Shown: in pieces, positions 8,057 to 18,070 of the stretch
Layout: every line of letters starts with the position of its first letter
Numbering within the stretch: position 1 is the stretch's first letter
From: Prochlorococcus sp. AG-409-B05
GTDB taxonomy: Bacteria; Cyanobacteriota; Cyanobacteriia; PCC-6307; Cyanobiaceae
Assembly (NCBI GenBank): GCA_003216075.1
Contig: QCJK01000008.1
Span: 1 to 64,000 of the forward strand
DNA length: 64,000 nt
Direction: 5' to 3'
Notes under the pieces: model-generated
Databases searched by the model: none
Seen by the model: the letters and a program-made list of their open reading frames with translations, nothing else
What the model was told of the DNA's origin: nothing
Translations under genes and position numbers: made by a program

Positions 8057-9238
8057 ATGGACACCTATAATCGTCTCCCTCTAAAACTCACTAGAGGTAA
8101 GGGTTGTTGGGTTTGGGATGATCGTGGTAATCGATATCTTGATGCAGTAGCTGGTATAGCGACCTGCAACATCGGCCATAGTGACAACGCTCTAAGACGT
8201 TCACTGACAAACCAATTAAACAAACTCCAGCATGTTTCCAACCTATACAAAATCCCTGAACAAGAAGCTTTAGCCAAATGGCTTGTGGATCACAGTTGTG
8301 CCGACAAGATCTTTTTCTGCAATAGTGGAGCTGAAGCCAATGAAAGTGCTATCAAATTAGCCCGCAAATATGGCCATCAAAGAAAAGGTATTGATAGACC
8401 AATAATTCTTACTGCAAAAGCAAGTTTCCATGGCAGAACCCTTGCTGCTATAAGCGCAACTGGTCAGCCTCGATATCACAGAGGTTTTGAACCAACAGTT
8501 GAAGGCTTCGAGTTTTTTGCATATAACAATTGGCAAAACTTTGAATCATTACTTCAAAAAATTGAAAAAGATGGTCCTCGAATTGCAGCTGTTTTAATAG
8601 AACCTCTACAAGGAGAAGGAGGTGTCAATCCTGGTCAAAAAGACTTTTTCATCCGTCTTAGAAATCAATGCTTCAAACATGAAATCTTGTTAATCCTTGA
8701 TGAAGTCCAAACTGGTATGGGTCGTTGTGGATGCTGGTGGGGATACGAAAAACTTGGCATAGAACCAGATGTATTCACAATTGCCAAAGGATTGGGCGGA
8801 GGGCATGCCATAGGAGCATTATTAGTTCAAAACCATGCAAATTTATTTGAGCCAGGAGATCATGCCAGCACATTTGGAGGCAATCCTTTTGCCTGCAGAG
8901 CAGGTCTAACTGTTGCGGAGGAAATCGAAAAAAGACATCTCTTGCCTCAAGTTAGTGCTCGTGGACAACAATTAAGAGAAGGTTTATTGGCATTAATAGG
9001 TCGTTTCCCAAAGTTACTAAGTGAGGCAAGAGGCTGGGGGTTAATCCAAGGATTAGTATTACAAGAAAATACAAATATTACATCTCAAAATATCTCTAAA
9101 GATGCACTAAATGAGAAACTACTTGTTGTACCTGCGGGCCCAAAAGTAGTTCGAATGGTACCGCCTTTAATAATTAATAGACATGAAATCCGTAAACTTA
9201 TCAAAAGACTGGAGGCTACTATTGACAAGCAAATATAA
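8057..9238 (+). CDS. argD: Acetylornithine aminotransferase
   Basis: 393 residues from the ATG at 8057. A class III PLP aminotransferase converting N-acetylglutamate semialdehyde to N-acetylornithine in arginine synthesis. Motifs are YLDAVAGIA, FFCNSGAEANE, LIEPLQGEGG, LDEVQTGMGR and IAKGLGGG with the PLP-binding Lys. The frame is open upstream through the tRNA, but those codons are not protein: the family N-terminus matches the ATG just after the tRNA. Only 8 bases separate tRNA and ATG, leaving no room for a ribosome site outside the tRNA. Confidence 0.94.
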   Translation: MDTYNRLPLKLTRGKGCWVWDDRGNRYLDAVAGIATCNIGHSDNALRRSLTNQLNKLQHVSNLYKIPEQEALAKWLVDHSCADKIFFCNSGAEANESAIKLARKYGHQRKGIDRPIILTAKASFHGRTLAAISATGQPRYHRGFEPTVEGFEFFAYNNWQNFESLLQKIEKDGPRIAAVLIEPLQGEGGVNPGQKDFFIRLRNQCFKHEILLILDEVQTGMGRCGCWWGYEKLGIEPDVFTIAKGLGGGHAIGALLVQNHANLFEPGDHASTFGGNPFACRAGLTVAEEIEKRHLLPQVSARGQQLREGLLALIGRFPKLLSEARGWGLIQGLVLQENTNITSQNISKDALNEKLLVVPAGPKVVRMVPPLIINRHEIRKLIKRLEATIDKQI

Positions 9239-10478
9239 CAATGAGCTTAAAGGATATAAAGAAAGTGTCCTAGATGATTTAATCCCTCGATTCTCCAAGA
9301 GAGGAGTAGATCTCAACCTTGAACGTATAGAAAAAGCCCTTAATGAAATAGGTAAACCATCTTTTAGTATTCCTGCTATACAGATAGCAGGAACCAATGG
9401 AAAAGGATCTATTGCAAATTTCATTCAAAATACTCTCAAAGCAGCAAAAATCAAGGCAGGCGTAACCACATCTCCACATCTGATAAGTTGGTGTGAAAGA
9501 ATATGTGTAGACGGGAAATTAATCTCAACTGATGAGCTTGTGAGTCTAATCACCTCATTAAAGTCAGTTACATCTAAACACAATCTCACCCCCTTTGAGC
9601 TTTTAATAACTGCTGCTTTTCAGCATTTTGAGATTAATAAAGTAAAGCTAATTGTGCTTGAAGTTGGTTTAGGTGGTCGTCTTGATGCAACCACTGCTCA
9701 TCCCTATAGACCAATTATTGCGATGTCATCGATAGGTTTAGATCATTGTGAATGCCTAGGCAAAACATTAAAAGAAATTGCATTAGAAAAAGCTGCAATA
9801 ATAACTCCAGGAAGTTCAGTAATAAGTGCATATCAACATCCTGATGTAGCAAAAGTTTTTGAACACAAGGCAAAAGAAAAAAATGCAATTATCAAATGGG
9901 TATCTCCAATAAGTAAATCCTGGAAACTAGGTCTTTCTGGAAATATACAAAGGCAAAATGCTGCTGTCGCGAAAGCTTCTCTAGAGTCTTTATCTTCTCT
10001 TGGTTGGCGAATTAGTCAAAGAAACATAAAAGAAGGTTTTGCGTTGGCTAAATGGCCAGGAAGACTTCAAATGGCAACATGGCAAACACTTCCTTTGTTA
10101 ATTGATGCAGCACACAATCCTCCTGCAGCAGAACAACTTGCAAGGGAAAGAGAGCACTGGTCTGGTAATAAATCAGGAGTTCAATGGATCCTTGGCATAC
10201 AAGCCAACAAAGAAGGTCCCAATATCATTAGAAGTTTGCTTAAGCCTTTTGACAACGCATGGATTATCCCAGTCCCAGAACATCGCAGTTGGACCGGAAT
10301 GCAGCTTTCAATTAACTGTCCAGAAATGTCAAGTCAAATCCGTCAGGCTAACAATGTTAAAGAAGTCCTTGAAACCATTTCCTCAACTAGTTCTTGGCCA
10401 ACTCCAGTTCCCGTCATATCAGGTTCGATATATCTACTTGGGCATCTAATAGCAAACCAAATCATCTCAACAGATTAA
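9222..10478 (+). CDS. folC: Folylpolyglutamate synthase / dihydrofolate synthase
   Basis: 418 residues if begun at TTG 9222, which sits 6 bases after a perfect GGAGG (9211-9215). This is better than the ATG at 9183 deeper inside argD. The Mur-ligase fold has P-loop GTNGKGSIANF, the GLGGRLDAT segment and DAAHNPPAAEQL. It adds glutamates to folates and makes dihydrofolate from dihydropteroate. It overlaps the end of argD by 17 bases, so translation is probably coupled. Confidence 0.93.
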   Translation: MTSKYNNELKGYKESVLDDLIPRFSKRGVDLNLERIEKALNEIGKPSFSIPAIQIAGTNGKGSIANFIQNTLKAAKIKAGVTTSPHLISWCERICVDGKLISTDELVSLITSLKSVTSKHNLTPFELLITAAFQHFEINKVKLIVLEVGLGGRLDATTAHPYRPIIAMSSIGLDHCECLGKTLKEIALEKAAIITPGSSVISAYQHPDVAKVFEHKAKEKNAIIKWVSPISKSWKLGLSGNIQRQNAAVAKASLESLSSLGWRISQRNIKEGFALAKWPGRLQMATWQTLPLLIDAAHNPPAAEQLAREREHWSGNKSGVQWILGIQANKEGPNIIRSLLKPFDNAWIIPVPEHRSWTGMQLSINCPEMSSQIRQANNVKEVLETISSTSSWPTPVPVISGSIYLLGHLIANQIISTD

Positions 10479-10579
10479 AAACTCTTTCAACTAATATTAA
10501 TTTCCATAGGGCCTAAAGATTTAAATAATTGACCGTATATTGTTACTTATACAACTACATAACAATTATAAAACCCAAT

Positions 10580-11920
10580 CTAGTTCCAGCCTTTTAACTT
10601 CCCTGGGTTAAGTAAACCATTTGGATCAAAACACCTCTTAGCTTCAACCTGGGCTCCATCAATCACGCCCAATCCTCCATCTTCTACTGTTATCACATGA
10701 GGATTGAATAATATAGCTCCAAGCTTTTTACAATCATTTATCAACTCATATAAAGACTCCTTCCCTCTCCATTTCACTATGGGCAAAGCAGCTACTCGCT
10801 GTGAACCATGCTGAAAAACAGCTTCTAAATGCCAAAGAAGATCTTCACCCCATCTAATTTTCAAAGTTTCCAAAATTTCGATTTCAGGTTGAGGTAGTAG
10901 CATTTGCAAATAAGTCCAATCATTATTAACTGCTCTCATATGTAGGGTTGTATGGTTCCAAGAAAGTTCCCGTAATCCAATACCACTAAAGCTATTCTCA
11001 GGTCCTAAACACTTAAAACTAGCGGTAAATTTTTGTGCAAGACGCTCCAAAGTACTAACCCCATCAGCTGCAACCAATATCAACAAGCGATGTTGACCTA
11101 GATATTCTCCACTCCATGTAGGAATTTTTTCAACAATATCTTTCTCTAGCAGAGTACAAAGATGAAGATCAACTGCTGCGCAAACGCAACACTTGAGAAA
11201 ATCAACAGCTTTAGCCCAGTTTTCGCAATCAATGACTACTTCGTGCCAAACCACAGCAGGCGCAGTGGCCATAGTGATAGAAGTAATTATCCCATTAGTT
11301 CCATAAGCATGATTAAGCGCCTCTGAATTACCTGCATCCAACAGTAATTTCCTTGAAGGGTTTTCAACAGTTACTACTTCAAGACCTAACAAATTTCCAG
11401 GATCGCGCAAAAAACCCCACCGAACCGAACCAATTCCTCCTGAACCTCCTGCTAGGAAACCACCGATTGAGGCACTTCGCCATGTACTAGGAAGCAAACG
11501 TAACTGGCGCCCATAAGTAAAAAGTTCTTTTTCCAAATCTCTAAGTAGACATCCACTTTCGACAGTGACTATTCCATTACTTGGGTCAACCTCTTTTACA
11601 TGAGACAACTCGTTCATAATCATTACGACACCTCCATCCAAAGGAACGCACTGTCCATAATTACCAGTACCACTTCCACGAAGGGTTAGAGGAATACCAT
11701 ATTTTGCGCAAGCACTAGCTACTAACAACACTGCTTCCGATGAATAGGGTCTAACAACAAGGTCTGCTAAACAACCTTCTAATTGCTTCAAAAGTATGGG
11801 TGAATAATCAAAGAAATCTCGAGAAAATTTTTCTCTTTCCAAAGAGTTATCAATCAGATCTAAATCAGCAACCTTTTCAAGGTCATTTCGTAGATCCATC
11901 ATCAGATTGGGTGCGATCAT
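10580..11920 (-). CDS. FAD-linked oxidase (GlcD-like)
   Basis: 446 residues. The N-terminal half is an FAD-binding type 4 (PCMH) domain, with LTLRGSGTGNYGQ, DGGVVMIM, LPSTWRSASIGGFLAGGSGGIGS and GLEVVTVE; the C-terminal part resembles the FAD-oxidase cap and ends DPNGLLNPGKL, as in glycolate or D-lactate dehydrogenases. The substrate is unknown. It starts 6 bases after the amidohydrolase, so the two form an operon and may act in one salvage or catabolic step. Confidence 0.82.
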   Translation of the reverse strand: MIAPNLMMDLRNDLEKVADLDLIDNSLEREKFSRDFFDYSPILLKQLEGCLADLVVRPYSSEAVLLVASACAKYGIPLTLRGSGTGNYGQCVPLDGGVVMIMNELSHVKEVDPSNGIVTVESGCLLRDLEKELFTYGRQLRLLPSTWRSASIGGFLAGGSGGIGSVRWGFLRDPGNLLGLEVVTVENPSRKLLLDAGNSEALNHAYGTNGIITSITMATAPAVVWHEVVIDCENWAKAVDFLKCCVCAAVDLHLCTLLEKDIVEKIPTWSGEYLGQHRLLILVAADGVSTLERLAQKFTASFKCLGPENSFSGIGLRELSWNHTTLHMRAVNNDWTYLQMLLPQPEIEILETLKIRWGEDLLWHLEAVFQHGSQRVAALPIVKWRGKESLYELINDCKKLGAILFNPHVITVEDGGLGVIDGAQVEAKRCFDPNGLLNPGKLKGWN

Positions 11921-11926
11921 CTTTAA

Positions 11927-13201
11927 CTAATTATTTTGTTTGGAAATTCCTAAGAATTTCTCTTCCAGCCACTCTCCTTTTATCAAAACCCTTCGATCAG
12001 GAATCTTTACGAGAGTATCGACCCAATTAACAGAATCCAAAAGAATTAAATCTGCTGGACAGCCAATTTCAAAAGTTCCATCCCAATCTAATCCCATAAG
12101 AAAAGCAGCTGACGTAGTAAAAGGTGCAAGACCTAATCTCTGCCATGGTGAGATCTGAGCAAAAGGTAACGCAAAAGCCATTACCGCCAAGGGGTCGAAG
12201 CTTCCTCCAGGGAACCAAAAATCTTGCACGTTATCTCCACCTATAGCAACAGTTACTCCTGCTTTTTGTAGTTGACTAATCGGAGCAAAAGGCCTCTCTA
12301 ATGGAGTATGCATATATTTTTTTCCAAGCAACCATCCATTAGTAAAAGGAAGTGCTACAACATTTATAGAATGATATTCTAGTCGTTCTGCCAAGTCGCT
12401 CAAAGCAGTTGGTCTAATCATTGCCAAGCTACTCAAATGACTGCAGGTAATAGGTATATTGATTTTAGTTTCATCTAAAATCTTCAGTAACTTTTTTATA
12501 CCATAAGCAGGACATTTGCTGGATTCGTCTATATGTAGATCAACTCCACATTCCAATTGATCCGCAATCTTTAACATCTGAATTAATGCAAAGCAAGATT
12601 CTTCTTTGTGAAAAGTTGGACTGATAACAGATCCCAATAACCCCCCTTGCTTTGCAATCTTTGTAGCAAAGGACTTTCCCTCCAAAGTATTCCAATATTC
12701 CACAGGAGCTAACAGAACTAACTGCAAATCGATCAATTCTTTCCAATCTCTCTGAATATCAATCAAAACTTCCCACGTTTGATACATCTCTGGCCCTAAA
12801 GCATCTACATGACTTCTAAGCGCTCTTACTCCATTTTTTAAAGCCAATTCGAGAGAACGCTCTGCTCGTTCTCTTACTTCTAGAGCTGTTCGAGTATTTA
12901 ATTCTCTAAGATTTGCCGCGAGAGCATCAGCATAAGTTCCTTTTAAATTAGGACCATCAGAACAAGTAAAGGCCTTATCTATATGAGCATGAGGCTCTAT
13001 AAGTCTTGGTAAAACTAGCTTTAAAGAAGCTTTGGGAGAAAAATTAATTACCTCAATTCCATTGATTTGGCCTTCATTCCAACTGATTTTCACAGGGAGG
13101 AGTCCTTCAGCAGAGACTTTTGAAGCCAATAAATTATCAGCGCTTTTCACGAGACAACGAGGCAACAAAGCCTCAATGGAACCATTTTGAATCTGCCTCA
13201 C
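11927..13201 (-). CDS. Metal-dependent amidohydrolase, cytosine-deaminase-like
   Basis: 424 residues from GTG. Metal-ligand motifs of the amidohydrolase superfamily appear in order: PHAHIDKAF, LRSHVDA, VDLHIDES, PITCSHLS and VAIGGDNVQDFW. The closing segment GCPADLILLDS and the composite beta domain at both ends are typical of the CodA/atzC-like group. The substrate cannot be read. It precedes the FAD oxidase as a two-gene operon and its start faces tRNA-His. Confidence 0.82.
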   Translation of the reverse strand: MRQIQNGSIEALLPRCLVKSADNLLASKVSAEGLLPVKISWNEGQINGIEVINFSPKASLKLVLPRLIEPHAHIDKAFTCSDGPNLKGTYADALAANLRELNTRTALEVRERAERSLELALKNGVRALRSHVDALGPEMYQTWEVLIDIQRDWKELIDLQLVLLAPVEYWNTLEGKSFATKIAKQGGLLGSVISPTFHKEESCFALIQMLKIADQLECGVDLHIDESSKCPAYGIKKLLKILDETKINIPITCSHLSSLAMIRPTALSDLAERLEYHSINVVALPFTNGWLLGKKYMHTPLERPFAPISQLQKAGVTVAIGGDNVQDFWFPGGSFDPLAVMAFALPFAQISPWQRLGLAPFTTSAAFLMGLDWDGTFEIGCPADLILLDSVNWVDTLVKIPDRRVLIKGEWLEEKFLGISKQNN

Positions 13202-13366
13202 AAGTGATTACCCTCTAAGACTTGAATGTCGAACAAGAGTCAAAAGCATTGCTAAAACAAGCAATTCCTCATTCTCTAACCGATTCAAGAGATTTCATTA
13301 GATTTTGCACCTCATGGTTTTAGATAGTCATTTTCTAGGTGAATTGGTAAATTCATAGTTGACGTG

Positions 13367-13439
13367 GCGGGCGTCGCCAAGTGGTTAAGGCAGCGGCTTG
13401 TGGCGCCGCTATTCGGGGGTTCGAATCCCCTCGCTCGCC
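13367..13439 (+). tRNA. tRNA-His (anticodon GTG)
   Basis: Acceptor GCGGGCG pairs with CGCTCGC (one G-U). The anticodon stem GCGGC/GCCGC holds TTGTGGC with anticodon GTG, and the T-arm GGGGGTTCGAATCCCCT is intact. The discriminator is C, and a genomic G at 13366 could supply the extra G-1 diagnostic of tRNA-His. Confidence 0.95.
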
Positions 13440-13560
13440 CTACATCATCATTCTCCTAGGGATACCAACCCACAGCAACCAACACACCAACAAACAAACC
13501 TCTATTCAAAGCAAGAAGATCCTGCCAATTCATTAAAGATCAATGTGAGCAAAACCAAAA

Positions 13561-14961
13561 GTGATAAAAACTCCATCAACACAAAACACAATCACTCCTG
13601 CCGAATCCAAAGCAAAACAAGACAGTTACTGGATTAAAACCTTTGGATGTCAAATGAATAAAGCAGACTCTGAACGAATGGCAGGAATTCTTCAGGGGAT
13701 GGGTTACCGAGAAGCAAATAACGAACTAGACGCAGATCTAGTCCTTTACAACACATGCACAATTCGTGACAACGCAGAACAAAAGGTATATAGCTATTTA
13801 GGTCGACAAGCAAAAAGAAAACATTCTCTTCCTCACCTCAAATTAATAGTTGCTGGATGTCTGGCACAGCAAGAAGGCGAAGCTTTACTAAGGAGAGTTC
13901 CTGAACTCGATCTTGTGATGGGACCACAACATGCCAATCGGCTAGAGACCCTTCTAAACCAAGTCGAAAATGGTAATCAAGTTTTAGCTACTGAAGAAAA
14001 CCACATCTTTGAAGACCTCACAACAGCAAGAAGAGAGAGCAAAATCTGCGCCTGGGTCAATGTTATCTATGGTTGTAATGAGCGCTGTAGTTATTGTGTA
14101 GTACCTTCTGTAAGAGGCAAAGAACAATCACGCTCACCAGAAGCTATTTATAAAGAAGTTGAAAGTCTTGCTTCATTAGGATACAAAGAAATCACACTAT
14201 TAGGTCAAAATATCGATGCATATGGAAGAGATTTACCAGGGATCTCACCTCAAGGTAGACGTGAAAATACGTTGACAGATCTCCTACATTTCATCCATGA
14301 AATCAAAGGAATAGAACGGATTAGGTTCGCAACAAGTCATCCAAGATATTTCACAGAAAGACTCATAGATACATGCTTTAAACTTCCTAAATTATGTGAG
14401 CACTTTCACATACCATTTCAAAGTGGAGATAATAATATACTTAAATCAATGGGAAGAGGCTATACAATTGAACGTTATAAAAGAATTGTTGATCGAATTA
14501 GATCTTTGATGCCAGACGCATCAATAAGTGCTGACGTAATTGTTGCATTTCCTGGGGAAACAACTGAACAATTTCAAAAAACATTAAACATCATTAAAGA
14601 GATTGGGTTTGACTTAGTTAATACTGCTGCTTATTCTCCTAGGCCTAATACTCCTGCTTCAACTTGGCCAAACCAATTACCAGAAGAAATAAAAATCGAA
14701 AGGTTACTTGAACTAAATTCCATAGTTGAAGCTACTGCTAAAAAAAGGAATGCGCGCTACTTAAATAAAATCGAAGAGATATTAGTTGAGAACTCTAATC
14801 CCAAGAACGAAAAGCAAGTTATGGGTAGGACCAGAACAAATAGACTTACATTTTTTTCAGCTATAAGTCCAAAAGGCCTACAATATAAACCAGGAGATCT
14901 AATAAATGTTCAAATTAATACTATTCGCCCATTCTCTTTGAGTGGAAATCCATTGGAATGA
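13561..14961 (+). CDS. miaB: tRNA-2-methylthio-N6-dimethylallyladenosine synthase
   Basis: 466 residues from GTG, the first canonical start after an in-frame TGA. The N-terminal methylthiotransferase domain has FGCQMN, YNTCTIR and AGCLAQ cysteines for one Fe-S cluster; the radical-SAM core has [10 protein letters not shown] for the other; a TRAM domain ends the protein. It methylthiolates position 37 of tRNAs reading UNN codons. ddl follows 37 bases later. Confidence 0.95.
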   Translation: MIKTPSTQNTITPAESKAKQDSYWIKTFGCQMNKADSERMAGILQGMGYREANNELDADLVLYNTCTIRDNAEQKVYSYLGRQAKRKHSLPHLKLIVAGCLAQQEGEALLRRVPELDLVMGPQHANRLETLLNQVENGNQVLATEENHIFEDLTTARRESKICAWVNVIYGCNERCSYCVVPSVRGKEQSRSPEAIYKEVESLASLGYKEITLLGQNIDAYGRDLPGISPQGRRENTLTDLLHFIHEIKGIERIRFATSHPRYFTERLIDTCFKLPKLCEHFHIPFQSGDNNILKSMGRGYTIERYKRIVDRIRSLMPDASISADVIVAFPGETTEQFQKTLNIIKEIGFDLVNTAAYSPRPNTPASTWPNQLPEEIKIERLLELNSIVEATAKKRNARYLNKIEEILVENSNPKNEKQVMGRTRTNRLTFFSAISPKGLQYKPGDLINVQINTIRPFSLSGNPLE

Positions 14962-14998
14962 AATTGCATCAATTCACTGATATCTTTATAGGAGCAAT

Positions 14999-16075
14999 TT
15001 GCAACCCTTTTACATGCCTTCATCCCGCATAAGTGTAGGCGTAGTTTTCGGTGGAGCATCTGGAGAACATAACGTTTCAATAAAATCAGCCACAACCCTA
15101 GTTAAAGCCTTAGAAACAGGGGAAAACCAAACTCGTTTTGAAGTGATCCCTATATATATCGATCTAAAAGGTCGCTGGTGGCCAAAATCAATTGCACAAA
15201 AAGTACTAACGACGGGAGTTTTATTTGATGAAAAAGATCTACCTAAGCCCCTTCCCCCTAAAGGTTTTAGTTCACTTCCCCAAGGTAGCGATGCAATTGA
15301 TGTATGGTTTCCAGCTCTTCATGGCCCCAATGGTGAAGATGGCACAGTACAAGGACTCTTCAAACTTATTGGCAAGCCTTTTATTGGTTCTGACGTCCTT
15401 GGTTCTGCGGTAGGAATGGATAAGATTGCAATGAAGGCTGTTTTTAAAGCTGCAGAATTACCACAAGTGCCTTATTTATCTACAAATATTAAAGAGTTAA
15501 GAGAGGAAAATAACCTTAACAAATTCTTAAAGATTATTCAAAAAGATTTCAAATATCCATTGTTTGTAAAGCCAGCTAATCTGGGTTCCTCTGTTGGGAT
15601 TAGCAAGGTTTGGAATACATATGAATTATTAGATGGATTAAAAGAAGCTGGAGAATATGATTATAGAATTGTTATCGAACAAGGTTTACTTGCAAGAGAG
15701 TTTGAATGTGCAGCTCTTGGTAATCTCGATGTCAAAGTATCAGAAGTGGGCGAAGTTCAATTTAATTCTGAATGGTATGACTATGAAACCAAATACTTAA
15801 AAAATACATCTAAAAGCATAATACCAGCGCCAATTTCTAAGGAACTAAAAGATGACATTCATCAACTCACGTTGAAAGCATTTAAAGCTGTTTCAGCACG
15901 TGGACTAGCAAGGGTGGACTTCTTCTATGAAGAAAGGAAGCATAAACTGTGGATTAATGAGATAAACACACTGCCAGGCTTTACATCTCAAAGCATGTAT
16001 CCAGTCCTCTGGGAAGCATCCGGTGTAACTATCGAACAACTAGTGGCACAATTGGTCGACATGGCTAGAGAATAA
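14999..16075 (+). CDS. ddl: D-alanine--D-alanine ligase
   Basis: 358 residues from TTG 14999, or 353 from ATG 15014. AGGAG at 14990-14994 is only 4 bases from the TTG and 19 from the ATG, so the start is open. Ligase signatures are VVFGGASGEHNVSI at the N-terminus, FPALHGPNGEDGT, the ATP-grasp loop KPANLGSSVGISK and the metal-binding WINEINTLPGFT. It makes the D-Ala-D-Ala of peptidoglycan stem peptides. It begins a division and wall block running to ftsZ. Confidence 0.95.
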   Translation: MQPFYMPSSRISVGVVFGGASGEHNVSIKSATTLVKALETGENQTRFEVIPIYIDLKGRWWPKSIAQKVLTTGVLFDEKDLPKPLPPKGFSSLPQGSDAIDVWFPALHGPNGEDGTVQGLFKLIGKPFIGSDVLGSAVGMDKIAMKAVFKAAELPQVPYLSTNIKELREENNLNKFLKIIQKDFKYPLFVKPANLGSSVGISKVWNTYELLDGLKEAGEYDYRIVIEQGLLAREFECAALGNLDVKVSEVGEVQFNSEWYDYETKYLKNTSKSIIPAPISKELKDDIHQLTLKAFKAVSARGLARVDFFYEERKHKLWINEINTLPGFTSQSMYPVLWEASGVTIEQLVAQLVDMARE

Positions 16076-16122
16076 AGAAACCCTAGTGGATTGCATTCAA
16101 TACTTCCCCTTTTAACCTGCCA

Positions 16123-16533
16123 ATGATTCACGGTCTTCTCTGGTTACCTCTTCTATTAGTCTTTGTCCTATTGACTGGCTTGGGATGGCTCGAAAGACGT
16201 AGACAGGATCTTTATTTGATCTGGGCAAAAGATTCAGAACTTGCCAAATTAGATGATTCAGGAGCCGCGCGTCTTAAAAACGGGATTCTTACTTGGAGTA
16301 GCTTTGAAGCAGGAAGCTTTAAAGAACAAGATCATTTCGAGATTGCAAAACTAGAGCTTGTCGAGCTGATGTCACTGACTTCCGGTGAAGCTCCTCTTAC
16401 CAACGAATCTCAAGGTCGATGCCGATTAAGACTAGTAGGCAGCAAAAAAGAGATGGATGTGCCATTTGCGGATGCTGACCGAGCTCGGTCATGGATGAAC
16501 CAACTCATGAGAAAAGCCCGCTGCGATTTGTGA
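16123..16533 (+). CDS. Conserved small membrane-anchored protein before ftsQ
   Basis: 136 residues. One hydrophobic helix at about residues 5-22 is followed by ERRRQ and a soluble part with no motif I recognise. It lies between ddl and ftsQ and its stop overlaps the preferred ftsQ GTG in a GTGA, so the two are translationally coupled. A role in cell division or wall synthesis is suggested by position only. Confidence 0.75.
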   Translation: MIHGLLWLPLLLVFVLLTGLGWLERRRQDLYLIWAKDSELAKLDDSGAARLKNGILTWSSFEAGSFKEQDHFEIAKLELVELMSLTSGEAPLTNESQGRCRLRLVGSKKEMDVPFADADRARSWMNQLMRKARCDL

Positions 16534-17336
16534 ACTCTCCCAAACCTATAAATAATTCCAAAAATCCTATTAACCCTAGAGAAATAAGACGCCAAAAGTT
16601 AAGGATTGAGCAAAGAAATAATCAACTAGTAGCTCTATGGCGTCTTTTTTTATATGGGAGCATTTCAAGCGGATTAGGATACATCTTTGTTATTAATGCT
16701 TGGAGCCCAATAAATGAAAATAAAATACAAATAAAAGGTAGCAATAGTATCAATCCGAAATCCATAATCAACGCTTCTAATATCAATTTTCCACTTCCAC
16801 TCTTATATATAAATCCACAAGAATTTCAATCGATTCTTTTAAAGGCCTTACCAATTAACTCTATTTCAATTAGAAGACAAATTATCCCTCCGGGGATAGA
16901 AATAGAACTAAGAGAAATGGAATTAATTGCATTAGCAAATAGAAGGTCCTCAAAAGGGTTAGAGAAGGGAATGGTTGATATAAATGGAAAGTGGATCCCA
17001 TTAGCAATGGCCAATCAAATAAGCCCTCCACAAAAAAAAATATATATAGAAGGTTGGAGAGAAAATAATCGACAAATCATCTCAGAAATCCTTAAAAGTC
17101 GTAACAGGCTTGGCAGCCCCCTGGAAAAAATAACGTTCAATCCCAATGGAGAAGTAACCCTTAAGACAAAAACCTTTGAAAGGATTCACTTGGGGACTAA
17201 TAAAGCATTATTAAAAAAACAGATTCAAGCCATAGGGTATTTAACAAGGAAATTGCCCTTAAACTTATATAACCAATCCGCTACATCAATTGACTTAAGA
17301 GACCCTTCTAGACCTGAGCTACAAATATCGAAATAG
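16530..17336 (+). CDS. ftsQ: Cell division protein FtsQ
   Basis: 268 residues from GTG 16530, whose GTGA overlap with the preceding stop makes it the likely start; an in-frame ATG at 16491 would add 13 residues. The order is a basic cytoplasmic tail, one membrane helix near residue 35-55, then a POTRA-like segment (IQIKGSNSINPKSI) and the FtsQ beta domain with NGKWIPL. FtsQ links FtsB/FtsL and septal wall synthesis. The sequence is divergent, as usual for cyanobacterial FtsQ; position in the ddl-ftsZ block supports it. Confidence 0.85.
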   Translation: MNSPKPINNSKNPINPREIRRQKLRIEQRNNQLVALWRLFLYGSISSGLGYIFVINAWSPINENKIQIKGSNSINPKSIINASNINFPLPLLYINPQEFQSILLKALPINSISIRRQIIPPGIEIELREMELIALANRRSSKGLEKGMVDINGKWIPLAMANQISPPQKKIYIEGWRENNRQIISEILKSRNRLGSPLEKITFNPNGEVTLKTKTFERIHLGTNKALLKKQIQAIGYLTRKLPLNLYNQSATSIDLRDPSRPELQISK

Positions 17337-17511
17337 AAAATAAATCGCATACTGAACAAGCAAACAAATTTCTTTATTTCTTATCCAACTTAAAATTTTT
17401 GCTATATCCCATCATAAGAATACTTACTAAAAAATAAACAATCAATTCAATAGACCTAGCCAAGAAACAACTTTCTAGATATCGATAGTGTTGTCAAGCA
17501 CCTCTTAGACA

Positions 17512-17904
17512 ATGACCTCTTCCACCGGTGTTTTTACTTACTGGTCACTTCTAGGTATCAGTCCAGACAGTAATTCAGAGGAACTTAAAAAGGCTTTTAG
17601 GAAGGAAGCAATGCGATGGCATCCAGATCTAAACAAAAATAGTCGAGCAGCAGAAGAACGTTTCAAATGGATCAACGAAGCCTACAAAGTCCTCAGCGAT
17701 CCCAAAAAGAGATTCGAATGGGAGATCGCAGGCAAACCAACCTTTGAAATAAAGGACATTCGTCAAGAAACTCCAACAAGAAAACTTGAAACAAATGACT
17801 ATGGAACTAAGAAAGGCCATTATTCCTTTAATACCAGTGAAAAATTACTATTATTAATTATTTCTATCATTACTTTCTTTTGTATAGACAATTTAACTCT
17901 TTAA
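17512..17904 (+). CDS. J-domain protein with C-terminal membrane tail
   Basis: 130 residues. Residues 8-70 form a complete J domain: YWSLLGISPDSN, the basic helix KKAFRKEAMRW, the HPD that contacts DnaK, and NEAYKVLSDPKKR. A polar linker leads to a hydrophobic end (EKLLLLIISIITFFCI), so it looks tail-anchored. It would recruit Hsp70 to a membrane site. It lies between ftsQ and ftsZ, with 175-base and 166-base spacers in which I see no further gene. Confidence 0.85.
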   Translation: MTSSTGVFTYWSLLGISPDSNSEELKKAFRKEAMRWHPDLNKNSRAAEERFKWINEAYKVLSDPKKRFEWEIAGKPTFEIKDIRQETPTRKLETNDYGTKKGHYSFNTSEKLLLLIISIITFFCIDNLTL

Positions 17905-18070
17905 GCCAAGAAGTATTGCCAGTACTAGCTTTTCGAAGCAATAGTGGTCATCGCTGCTTTCAAAAACTTTGCTTTAAAAAGCTACATATAAAAGTGAACC
18001 TTATTGAAATTCTCTACATATTGCTCTACCGCGAACATAATGCACCAAACCTCAACGCTTAAACCTCAAC

